A stretch of 6,052 nt of DNA from AVCC01 sp041736255. GTDB taxonomy: Bacteria; Pseudomonadota; Gammaproteobacteria; Burkholderiales; Burkholderiaceae_D. The DNA lies in contig JBGSTZ010000107.1 in NCBI GenBank assembly GCA_041736255.1, positions 1 through 6,052 of the forward strand, in the 5' to 3' direction. Numbering within the stretch: position 1 is the first letter of the stretch; every line of letters starts with the position of its first letter. The notes beneath the pieces were generated by a model that saw only the letters and a program-made list of their open reading frames with translations, did not search any database and was not told the origin of the DNA. This document shows positions 1 to 5,593 of the stretch, in pieces. The translations under genes were made by a program, and so were the position numbers.

Positions 1-78
1 AACTTTTGAAGACATCATCGCTACCTGTACAGCACTGGAAACACAAGCCAACCGGCCTCGACCCAAACAGTGAAAAGC

Positions 79-102
79 AAAAAAGCCCCGCCAAAGCGGG
101 GC
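79..102 (-). terminator. Intrinsic terminator of the left integrase fragment
   Basis: On the minus strand a perfect 7-bp GC stem (GCCCCGC / GCGGGGC, positions 96-102 with 85-91) with a 4-nt loop is followed directly by six U residues (plus-strand A run 79-84). It lies about 30 nt past the stop codon of the minus-strand integrase fragment, where a Rho-independent terminator for that gene belongs. The form is textbook, so the call is secure. It shows that the left flank is the natural 3' end of a real gene. Confidence 0.9.
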
Positions 103-130
103 ATGAAGTCAGACCAGAATCCTCTGGCAA

Positions 131-301
131 TCAGGCGAACAACCCTGTCGCCTGCGCAGCTGCATTCGCGTGTATGCGCTTGCGCGTTTCAGTCAGATGC
201 AAATACACTGCCGTGGTTTTGAGCTGGGTATGCCCTAATGCCTGCTGCACATCGATGATATCCGAACCGGAATCGAGCATCATCGACGCATACGTATGAC
301 G
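131..301 (-). pseudogene. C-terminal fragment of a tyrosine-recombinase integrase (left flank)
   Basis: Read leftwards from the RIT boundary, the frame gives RHTYASMMLDSG, then LGHTQLKTTAVYLHL, and ends ...ATGLFA-stop (TGA at 131-133). This is the end of a phage/XerD-type integrase: the second catalytic Arg with its His (RH), the LGH motif with the third catalytic residue, and the nucleophilic Tyr of AVYLHL. About 56 residues remain. The core-binding domain and first half of the catalytic domain, expected to lie upstream, are absent; a stop lies upstream in this frame inside the RIT repeat. There is no start codon or ribosome binding site, so it is a dead remnant. It differs clearly from the right-flank fragment (17 of 36 aligned residues identical by eye), so the two are not halves or copies of one gene. 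Confidence 0.88.
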
Positions 302-302
302 T

Positions 303-358
303 CTATGGGATGCTTCCCATAGGCGACACTACGCGACGTATTGGACTATGCGAAGTAT
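303..358 (+). repeat. Left 56-bp terminal inverted repeat of the RIT element
   Basis: The sequence matches the reverse complement of 3521-3576 at 53 of 56 positions; the three differences are at repeat positions 9, 24 and 26. The outer 20 bp (303-322) form a palindrome with one mismatched pair (311/314). The inner part ends with an 11-bp motif, TATGCGAAGTA (347-357), that recurs elsewhere at the ends. Similarity between the two ends stops at 358. An inverted copy of the motif core, CGCATAGT (404-411), lies further in and may be an additional recombinase-binding site. Confidence 0.92.
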
Positions 359-439
359 GAGTTGAATTGTTACTTGGCGGGCCGGTTCGCAGAATATCAA
401 CTGCGCATAGTATTTCTCCTTCCATTGAGAGAGTTTTTT

Positions 440-447
440 GGAAGGAG
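440..447 (+). promoter_or_regulatory. Ribosome binding site deciding the ritA start
   Basis: GGAAGGAG ends 6 nt before the ATG at 454. The frame is open further upstream to a TTG at 367, but that position has no Shine-Dalgarno sequence and lies just inside the terminal repeat. The ATG at 454 is therefore the start. I could not identify a convincing -35/-10 pair for the operon; TAGTAT at 408-413 is a possible -10 without a good -35. Confidence 0.8.
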
Positions 448-453
448 CAGAAC

Positions 454-1689
454 ATGAGACAGCACAACAACAATGTTCGGGTCGGCGCTCGGCAAGCAGA
501 AGGCCCTTTGGCGCCGTACTTTGATTTATTTGCTGGATTGCTTCAGGAGCAGGGATACAGTCAACCTTACCGCGCTCGACAAATTAGGCTGGTGGTTGAC
601 TTCAGTCGATGGTTGAAGAAAGAACAAGTCGACGTTCAAGCACTCACGTCCGAGCACGTCAGTCGCTTTCTGTCATATCTGGCTAAGCGCGTGCATCTGA
701 GAGCGGGCGACGCTTGTGCTTTCCCAAGATTGCTCCAGTTATTGTTTCAGCAGGGTGTCATTGCCAATACGACGACTTCACGCCAAAGAACTCCGATTGA
801 GCAGATCACCGACGCTTATACGAGTTACCAGCGGCAGCAACGCAATTTAGCCGAAGCCACGCTGGTCAGTTATCTACCATTCATTCGAGGCTTTCTGACC
901 GAGCGTTTTGGCCAAGATCCGATCGATTTCTCGTCGTTGTGCGCGGCGGATGTCGTCGGATTCATACGTCGCCTGGCGGCACGCGTGATTCCGAAACGGG
1001 CGAAGACCGCGACATCGGCGCTGCGTTCGTTCTTGGTCTACTTGCGCTATCTGGGCGAAATTCATATTGATTTGTCCGCAGCCGTTCCAACGGTGCCGAT
1101 TTGGTCGATGACGGGCATTCCCCGTGCGATCGCCGAGAACGATGCGCACGCGGCGCTAGCGCATTGCCAGCGCGATACACCAGTGGGATGCCGTGACTAT
1201 GCCATTTTATTGCTCCTGGCCAGGCTAGGACTGCGCGCTGGCGAAATCGTTTCGCTCACACTGGACAGCATCGATTGGGTCGCCGGCAGCTTGACCGTGA
1301 CAGGTAAACGTGGGCACGTCGAGCCATTGCCGCTACCGTGCGACGTCGGCGAAGCGATTGCGAATTACCTGCAACATGGTCGCCCCAAGAGCAGCCATCG
1401 GGCGCTCTTTCTGCGCGCAAAAGCCCCGAATCGCGGCTTCAATGGGCCATCCGCGGTCTCCTGCGTGGTCAGACATGCATTGGCGCGCGCGGGTATTGAT
1501 TGCCCACGTAAAGGCGCCCACCAGTTTCGCCATGCACTGGCCTGTCAGATGTTGCGCCAAGGGGCCACTCTGACAGAAATCGGAGCATTGCTGCGACATC
1601 GCAGTCCGCAAACGACCGCAATCTATGCCAAAGTCGGTTTAGTAGCTCTGCGTACTCTGAGTCTGCCTTGGCCGGGAGGTGCAATATGA
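454..1689 (+). CDS. ritA: RitA-like tyrosine recombinase, first gene of the RIT trio
   Basis: This 411-residue tyrosine site-specific recombinase would cut and rejoin DNA at the RIT ends through a covalent 3'-phosphotyrosine intermediate. Two helical N-terminal stretches are visible, about residues 18-85 and 113-200; the second resembles a SAM-like core-binding domain. The catalytic domain follows (about 225-405). All expected active-site residues are present: R261 (GLRAGE), K285 (TGKRG), H356 and R359 (HQFRH), H382 (LLRHRS) and nucleophile Y391 (AIYAKV). The extra N-terminal segment makes it the longest of the three proteins, as is usual for the first RIT gene. It is the promoter-proximal gene, and its TGA stop overlaps the ritB ATG as ATGA. 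It appears intact and probably functional. Confidence 0.88.
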   Translation: MRQHNNNVRVGARQAEGPLAPYFDLFAGLLQEQGYSQPYRARQIRLVVDFSRWLKKEQVDVQALTSEHVSRFLSYLAKRVHLRAGDACAFPRLLQLLFQQGVIANTTTSRQRTPIEQITDAYTSYQRQQRNLAEATLVSYLPFIRGFLTERFGQDPIDFSSLCAADVVGFIRRLAARVIPKRAKTATSALRSFLVYLRYLGEIHIDLSAAVPTVPIWSMTGIPRAIAENDAHAALAHCQRDTPVGCRDYAILLLLARLGLRAGEIVSLTLDSIDWVAGSLTVTGKRGHVEPLPLPCDVGEAIANYLQHGRPKSSHRALFLRAKAPNRGFNGPSAVSCVVRHALARAGIDCPRKGAHQFRHALACQMLRQGATLTEIGALLRHRSPQTTAIYAKVGLVALRTLSLPWPGGAI

Positions 1690-2441
1690 ACGCCTTACAG
1701 CAATCCCTGCAGGACTACCTGGCACTGCGGCGCGGTTTGGGGTTCAAGTTGTGTGAGGCGGGTCAACGCTTGCAGGACTTCGTGTCGTTCATGGAAGCGC
1801 GACGAGCCGAATTCATCACCACCGCGCTTGCGCTGGCCTGGGCACAACAGCCGCCGTCCGCGGACCCTTCCTGGCGGGCGCAACGTTTGGGCTACGTTCG
1901 CGGTTTCGCCCGTTACTGTAGTGCCATCGACGCACGCACCGAAGTCCCTCCGACGGCACTTTTACCCTTTCATGGGAAGCGGGCGAAACCGTATTTTTAT
2001 ACCGATGAAGACATCGGACATCTGCTGCAAGCCGCCTTGGCGCAGCCATCGGAATACGGATTACAAGGCTGGACCTACTATTGCCTGTTGGGCTTAGTCG
2101 CCGTTACCGGACTGCGCATTGGTGAGGCGCTTGCGCTTACCGTGGACGATGTCGACCTGATTGAAGGTCTGCTCACGATTCGTGCAGCGAAATTTGGCAA
2201 ATCTCGCTTGGTACCACGGCATGCTTCGACGCAAGGCGTTCTGGCCAAGTACATGGAGCACCGCCAACACTTCTTCGCCGGGCACGCGGCCAACACTTTG
2301 TTCGTCAACTTGCGAGGCAATCACCTGGACGCCGGTCAAGTTCATCGTGTCTTTTATCGCTTGTCACGGCAAGTGGGATTGCGCGCTCAAATGGCGAGCC
2401 ATGGACCGCGTCTCGAAGACTACTTGGAGCAGCCATTATGA
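1686..2441 (+). CDS. ritB: RitB-like tyrosine recombinase lacking its catalytic C-terminus
   Basis: The start is the ATG overlapping the ritA stop, preceded by GGGAGGT at 1674-1680; a TTG at 1668 is not needed. The 251-residue product has a SAM-like core-binding region (about 1-100) and the first half of the catalytic domain, with Arg I at R144 (TGLRIGEAL) and the beta-hairpin Lys at K169 or K172 (AKFGKSRLVP). It then runs to SHGPRL, where the family continues with the HxLRH box, the LGH box and the Tyr. Here it reads EDYLEQPL and stops. These motifs are absent from all three plus-strand frames before ritC, so the cause is an in-frame deletion rather than a frameshift. Family members are roughly 60-80 residues longer, from memory. 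The ATGA coupling to ritC survives, so the operon can still be translated through. The protein cannot cleave DNA but might still bind it. Confidence 0.85.
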   Translation: MNALQQSLQDYLALRRGLGFKLCEAGQRLQDFVSFMEARRAEFITTALALAWAQQPPSADPSWRAQRLGYVRGFARYCSAIDARTEVPPTALLPFHGKRAKPYFYTDEDIGHLLQAALAQPSEYGLQGWTYYCLLGLVAVTGLRIGEALALTVDDVDLIEGLLTIRAAKFGKSRLVPRHASTQGVLAKYMEHRQHFFAGHAANTLFVNLRGNHLDAGQVHRVFYRLSRQVGLRAQMASHGPRLEDYLEQPL

Positions 2442-3436
2442 ACACGATTCCCATGCTCGCCCCTGTGCTCACCCGCTTCTTCACACAACAGTTGATGAGT
2501 CAACGTCATGCGAGCCCCCATACGATCAGTTCATACCGCGACACCTTTCGACTGCTGTTACAGTTTACCCAGACACGGCTGCACAAAGCCCCGTCAAAGA
2601 TTGCCTGGAGCGACATCGATGCGCCACTGATCAGCGCCTTTCTCGACGACTTGCAGGAGCAGCGAAAGATCACCGCACGCGGCAGAAATCTTCGGCTCAC
2701 CGCCATCCGTTCTCTATTTCGTTATGCTGCCTTTGAGTTGCCGGATCAGTCCGAGCAAATTCAACGGGTACTGGCAATTCCCAATAAGCGATATGTCCGG
2801 GAGCAAGTCCACTTTCTCACCCAGCCAGAAGTGAACGCTGTAGTAGCTGCGCCTGATCCACTCAAATGGTCTGGCCGCCGCGATCAAGCCTGGCTCCTGC
2901 TCGCCTTACAAACTGGGCTACGCCTGTCGGAATTGACGGGGCTCACATGGCAGGACCTTCACCTGGGCGCTGGCGCATATGTCCAGGTGCTGGGTAAAGG
3001 TCGCAAGGAGCGGTGCGTCCCATTGACCAAACAGACTGTCTCTATCCTGCAAGCATGGCTGAAGAAACCTCAAAAAGGTGATGGCACGGTCCTGTTTCCG
3101 AATCGGATCGGTGAGCGGTTGAGTAACAAAGGACTGCAGTATCTGCTGGCACAACACGTGGCGACAGCCCGTAAGGCGTATCCGCCTCTCAAGGACAAAC
3201 GCGTATCACCGCACCTGCTGAGGCACACGCTAGCCATGAATCTATTGCACGCCGGTACTGATCCGACAGCGATCGCGTTATGGCTTGGCCATGAATCGGT
3301 GCAAACCACCCAAATCTATCTGGAAGCCGACCTCGAACTGAAGAAAAAAATCATGGCCAAAACCGCTCAGCCAGATGCCGCTCTCGCACAATACCATCCA
3401 GATGAGCAGTTGCTGACATTCCTCCAGAACCTGTAG
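2438..3436 (+). CDS. ritC: RitC-like tyrosine recombinase, third gene of the RIT trio
   Basis: This 332-residue XerC/D-like recombinase starts at the ATG overlapping the ritB stop. It has no strong Shine-Dalgarno sequence of its own, so translation is probably coupled to ritB. Residues about 8-100 form the SAM-like core-binding domain (SPHTISSYRDTFRLLLQF), and about 120-300 the catalytic domain. The full active site is visible: R162 (TGLRLSEL), K187 (LGKGRKE), H259 and R262 (HLLRHT), H285 (WLGHES) and nucleophile Y294 (TQIYLEAD). A C-terminal tail of about 35 residues follows the Tyr. It is the last gene of the operon and ends about 85 bp before the right terminal repeat. Nothing suggests damage. 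Confidence 0.88.
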   Translation: MNTIPMLAPVLTRFFTQQLMSQRHASPHTISSYRDTFRLLLQFTQTRLHKAPSKIAWSDIDAPLISAFLDDLQEQRKITARGRNLRLTAIRSLFRYAAFELPDQSEQIQRVLAIPNKRYVREQVHFLTQPEVNAVVAAPDPLKWSGRRDQAWLLLALQTGLRLSELTGLTWQDLHLGAGAYVQVLGKGRKERCVPLTKQTVSILQAWLKKPQKGDGTVLFPNRIGERLSNKGLQYLLAQHVATARKAYPPLKDKRVSPHLLRHTLAMNLLHAGTDPTAIALWLGHESVQTTQIYLEADLELKKKIMAKTAQPDAALAQYHPDEQLLTFLQNL

Positions 3437-3447
3437 CCCTTAAAAAA

Positions 3448-3532
3448 TATGCGAAGTAACTGCACTTGTGCTGCGCCAGAAGCTCCATCTTGGAATTCTT
3501 CTCGGCGCAGCGGTCTGTTTATACTTCGCATA
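3448..3532. repeat. Concentric inverted repeats at the right RIT end
   Basis: An outer pair of 11-bp arms (TATGCGAAGTA at 3448-3458 and its complement at 3522-3532, inside the terminal repeat) surrounds an inner hairpin. The inner hairpin joins CTGCGCC-AGAAG (3471-3482) to CTTCT-C-GGCGCAG (3498-3510): 12 pairs with one bulged C and a 15-nt loop. Both pairs share a centre near 3490. The inner stem could stop transcription leaving ritC, but no U-run follows it, so a Rho-independent terminator is doubtful. Repeated arms of this kind also suit recombinase-binding sites. The pairing is seen; its function is inferred. Confidence 0.65.
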
Positions 3533-3576
3533 GTCCAATACGTCGCGTAGCGGCGCCTATGGGAAGCTTCCCATAG
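3521..3576 (-). repeat. Right 56-bp terminal inverted repeat of the RIT element
   Basis: This is the reverse complement of 303-358 with three mismatches. Its outer edge is a perfect 22-bp palindrome (3556-3577) centred on a HindIII-type AAGCTT; only the last base, 3577, extends past the matched repeat. The inner edge carries TACTTCGCATA (3522-3532), the inverted copy of the 11-bp motif at 347-357. Confidence 0.92.
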
Positions 3577-3577
3577 G

Positions 3578-3790
3578 CGGCACAGTTTTGCGTCGTTTTT
3601 GATCAATGCCGGCAGGTCGTTGTACGAGGTGCAAAAGATTCTCGGCCACACGCAGGTCAGAACCACGCAACGTTATGCGCATCTGGCACAGGAAACCTTG
3701 CTGGACGCTGCCAACGCGGCAGTCGATTCGCTGGGGGTAGCCTTCATGCCGCCGCTGGCACCTGACCATGTTTTGATTGCGCAGCAGTAA
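3578..3790 (+). pseudogene. C-terminal fragment of a second tyrosine-recombinase integrase (right flank)
   Basis: Starting at the RIT boundary the frame reads RHSFASFLINAGRS, then LGHTQVRTTQRYAHL, and ends ...LIAQQ-stop (TAA 3788-3790). It contains the second catalytic Arg and His, the LGH motif and the nucleophilic Tyr (QRYAHL), followed by a tail of about 40 residues. The N-terminal two-thirds of the gene is missing. The frame continues into the RIT repeat only as far as a TAG at 3548, with no start codon or ribosome binding site. It is a non-expressed remnant of a phage or island integrase. It lies on the opposite strand to the left-flank integrase fragment and begins at the same motif position, but is clearly a different gene. 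Confidence 0.88.
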
Positions 3791-4033
3791 TCGGTTGTTT
3801 TTGATCGACCTGCAAGCCCAATGCTGGCGTGGATTTTATGGTGAGCTACGAAACAGGCAGCGTGGCTGCAGTACCCATAAAAGCGCACCAATCAAATCTG
3901 GATTGCGCCAACAGGATAGATTCTGATTTACGAACACTTTACGGATGGTGAAACCGCCCAAGCATAAGTTGGACAGTACGTCAAATTGAGCCAGATGGTG
4001 GGGGTGCTTTTATCCGTAACGACCTGTGTTTTA
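3791..4033. other. Noncoding gap with small inverted repeats
   Basis: There is no convincing gene here. A 37-codon ORF (3838-3951) has no ribosome binding site and resembles nothing I know. Inverted copies of a TAC(CC/GG)ATAAAAGC motif lie at 3872-3884 and 4006-4018, each followed inward by a C/A-rich stretch. A separate 8-bp inverted pair, TTACGGAT / ATCCGTAA, lies at 3939-3946 and 4012-4019. Such repeats could be the ends of a decayed insertion sequence or a miniature element, but no transposase remnant is visible. Confidence 0.4.
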
Positions 4034-4561
4034 TTAGTTCAACAAACCAGAAGTAACGCCACTTGAAGCGCGCTGTACGGTCGCCAGCGGTAGGAACAGA
4101 GTCAGCGGTGCGTCCGGTAACCCAATAAAACCATGATGTCGGTAGAAAGACGCAGCTGAGTCATCCTTTGCGTCCACCACCAAGGCATAGGCCGCGATTT
4201 CCGAATTGACGGCGCGATCTAACGCATCGGCCAACAACGCCCCACCGAGACCCTGCCCCTTGAAATTTTGATCAATCGCCAAACGTCCCATGCGCACCGC
4301 TGGCACTGAAGGATAGCGCGGCAGCTTCTTGCCGATGGCCGCAGGAAGGTCGGACAGCAGCAGGCTGGTTGATGCCAATGTGTAGTAGCCCACGATGCGC
4401 TGCTCATGGGTAAGCGCGACAAAGCACGCCGTTACCCTACGACGGATGTCCTGCGTGACTTGGCGCTGAAAATAGTCGTCCAGCGGCGCAGTGCCGCTGT
4501 TGAATGGCGTGCGGTCATGCGCTGCTTCGAGTGGTGCAACACGAAATGGCGCGTTCCTCAC
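4034..4561 (-). CDS. GNAT acetyltransferase toxin of a DUF1778/GNAT toxin-antitoxin pair
   Basis: This 175-residue GNAT-fold acetyltransferase starts at a GTG whose last bases overlap the antitoxin stop (GTGA), so translation is probably coupled. A longer frame exists upstream but overlaps the antitoxin gene. Visible features are an N-terminal segment typical of the family (FNSGTAPLDDYF, residues 20-31), VRMGRLAID (89-97), the acetyl-CoA pyrophosphate loop FKGQGLGGALL (100-110), and Y140 in SFYRHHGF, matching the catalytic Tyr of the TacT group. Known relatives (TacT, KacT, AtaT, ItaT) acetylate the amino group of aminoacyl-tRNA and block translation; which tRNA this one modifies cannot be read from sequence. 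The gene appears intact. Its likely role is stabilisation of the surrounding mobile region. Confidence 0.9.
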   Translation of the reverse strand: MRNAPFRVAPLEAAHDRTPFNSGTAPLDDYFQRQVTQDIRRRVTACFVALTHEQRIVGYYTLASTSLLLSDLPAAIGKKLPRYPSVPAVRMGRLAIDQNFKGQGLGGALLADALDRAVNSEIAAYALVVDAKDDSAASFYRHHGFIGLPDAPLTLFLPLATVQRASSGVTSGLLN

Positions 4562-4839
4562 CCAGCACCTAACAGCTTGCGACGACGCCCGAATGCGCGC
4601 GTCAGCGCTGGCGCAGGTTCTGGCGGTGCCAGTAGCGCCCGAGCAAAGCACTCTTGATCCGCCAGCGTAACGCGCATAACTTCTGCCTGTTCAACAGCTT
4701 GCTGGGCAGCATTCTGCACGGCTGACACCACGAAATCCGTCATGGTTCGGCCCTGAATCTCAGCGGCACGCTTGAGTAAAGCGTGTAGATCGGTACTGAT
4801 TCTGGCTTCAAGTCGGGCGGTGGAAGTAGTTGATGACAT
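4558..4839 (-). CDS. DUF1778 ribbon-helix-helix antitoxin
   Basis: The 93-residue product starts MSSTTSTARLEARIS. The frame is open further upstream, but a strong ribosome binding site fixes this ATG. Residues about 8-50 form the ribbon-helix-helix DNA-binding domain (beta strand ARLEARIS, then two helices with RTMTDFVVSAV). The C-terminal half (EQAEVMRVTLADQECFARALL and the basic tail) is the part that in this family wraps and inhibits the GNAT toxin. It is the first gene of the pair, and its stop overlaps the toxin GTG. By family precedent, antitoxin and toxin together repress their own promoter at the dyad just upstream. Length and domain order are normal for TacA/KacA-type antitoxins. Confidence 0.9.
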   Translation of the reverse strand: MSSTTSTARLEARISTDLHALLKRAAEIQGRTMTDFVVSAVQNAAQQAVEQAEVMRVTLADQECFARALLAPPEPAPALTRAFGRRRKLLGAG

Positions 4840-4846
4840 GAGATTG

Positions 4847-4854
4847 TCCTCCTT
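4847..4854 (-). promoter_or_regulatory. Ribosome binding site deciding the antitoxin start
   Basis: AAGGAGGA on the minus strand lies 7 nt before the ATG at 4839-4837. It rules out the upstream in-frame ATG at 4872, which would lie inside the operator and has no Shine-Dalgarno sequence. Confidence 0.85.
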
Positions 4855-4864
4855 CATAATATTG

Positions 4865-4881
4865 TACGGCATATTGCCGTA
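4865..4881 (-). promoter_or_regulatory. Operator dyad of the toxin-antitoxin operon
   Basis: A perfect inverted repeat, TACGGCA-TAT-TGCCGTA (7-bp arms, 3-bp spacer), lies 25 bp upstream of the antitoxin ATG. On the minus strand TACAAT (4866-4861), a likely -10 box, overlaps its edge, so a bound ribbon-helix-helix antitoxin would block RNA polymerase. I see no good -35 hexamer. The operator role is inferred from position, symmetry and the autoregulation known for this family. Confidence 0.65.
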
Positions 4882-4964
4882 TAGTGCCGATGCAATCCCT
4901 GGTAGCGATCATGCTGTCGTGACAGAACACTCGACGTGTCTTCCTACACGTGGGTTCCTGCACG

Positions 4965-5459
4965 ATGATCCCGTATTTTCAGCATCCAGAGTACCCGGAC
5001 TTTGTTCTGTTTCGCTGCACGCCGCTGCATGCTGATCTCACAGCCCAAGGGTGTGCGCGCAACTTCGCCAACAAAGCAACCATTCAATGCAACCGATGTG
5101 CAACCGGACAGGCGCATGCTGCACTGTTTTCACAAAGCATCGATGTATCGTCAAAGACAAAACCGTCCATGCCAGCGCAAGCGTGCGTGCGGTGTTTGGC
5201 GCAGACCTATCGCCTGCTGTCCGGCCTTTTTTGCACCAGCTGCTACAACCGCACCAGAGAAGTTCGCTTGCGTAAAAATGCCCGCGGATTATTTCCAACA
5301 AAACTGGCGCACTCACTTCGACCAGCATGCCTGCTGCTCGATGAGGACGGTGCCGCCAGGCTCATTGATTTACCCGTTTGCAGTGGCATCGAGGAAGCGC
5401 GGCGGATTGTGCATCGCCTGTGGCCACAGGCGACGCTGGCTGACTTTGAAATGCGGTGA
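4965..5459 (+). CDS. Cysteine-rich, putative zinc-ribbon protein of unknown function
   Basis: The product has 164 residues starting MIPYFQHPEYPDF; an in-frame GTG 15 bp upstream is also possible, and neither has a clear ribosome binding site. It contains C42-x-x-C45 followed by GxxHA (metal-site-like), then C74-x-x-C77 and C90-x-x-C93 spaced as a four-cysteine zinc ribbon. After these comes a basic stretch (YNRTREVRLRKNARG, about 94-108), suggesting nucleic-acid binding. The C-terminal part is unremarkable and ends ...LADFEMR. There is no signal peptide or membrane segment. I recall similar small proteins near conjugative or integrative elements but cannot name the family. It is divergent from the toxin-antitoxin operon across a 125-bp gap and has no operon partner. 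Composition and the ordered Cys pattern support a real gene; function is unknown. Confidence 0.7.
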   Translation: MIPYFQHPEYPDFVLFRCTPLHADLTAQGCARNFANKATIQCNRCATGQAHAALFSQSIDVSSKTKPSMPAQACVRCLAQTYRLLSGLFCTSCYNRTREVRLRKNARGLFPTKLAHSLRPACLLLDEDGAARLIDLPVCSGIEEARRIVHRLWPQATLADFEMR

Positions 5460-5593
5460 GACAACAGATTGACGCTGGTACTTGAGAGTCCAATTCAAAT
5501 GCGCAAGAATTACCCCAATTCAGCAAGAGAAATCGACAGGATGTAGCCGCAAAGACCAGGGAAATTGCAAAATTAAATAAGGACAACTGGCCC

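Larger units (their letters stand above)
303..3576 (+). mobile_element. RIT (recombinase-in-trio) element, complete ends, damaged ritB
   Basis: Three consecutive tyrosine-recombinase genes on one strand with overlapping stop/start codons lie between 56-bp inverted repeats. This is the defining layout of RIT elements (ritA, ritB, ritC), known from many proteobacteria. The element is 3274 bp and carries no cargo gene. Both ends interrupt integrase genes at the same catalytic codon. No target-site duplication is visible, as expected for tyrosine recombinases, although the exact crossover position within the terminal palindrome cannot be fixed. Seen here: the trio, the repeats and the interrupted genes. 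Known of the family: the three recombinases are thought to act together in movement. Inferred: because RitB has lost its catalytic end, this copy may not move by itself, though its termini look usable in trans. Confidence 0.88.
4840..4964. other. Divergent intergenic region between antitoxin and Cys-rich gene
   Basis: This 125-bp gap holds the antitoxin ribosome binding site, its likely -10 box and the operator dyad on the left side. On the right side I see no convincing promoter or Shine-Dalgarno sequence for the Cys-rich gene. Its expression signals are therefore unresolved. Confidence 0.5.

Noticed and set aside
6..299. 97-codon plus-strand ORF at the left edge
   Set aside because: It lies opposite the clearly recognisable integrase C-terminus and its terminator, and its product has no protein-like motifs.
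367..453. Upstream TTG start giving RitA 29 extra residues
   Set aside because: It has no ribosome binding site and an atypical N-terminal sequence, while a strong GGAAGGAG precedes the ATG at 454.
2161..2736. Possible frameshift explaining the short RitB
   Set aside because: The other plus-strand frames across 2390-2600 contain no HxLRH, LGH or Tyr motif, so sequence is missing rather than shifted.
295..3584. Target-site duplication around the RIT element
   Set aside because: The apparent similarity outside both ends (RH(T/S)(Y/F)AS codons) is protein-level homology between two integrases, not an exact duplication.
3838..3951. 37-codon plus-strand ORF in the intergenic gap
   Set aside because: No ribosome binding site, no recognisable motif, and a length expected by chance.
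5362..5586. Minus-strand ORF overlapping the Cys-rich gene
   Set aside because: It starts at a TTG without a ribosome binding site and mostly mirrors the Cys-rich gene in another frame.
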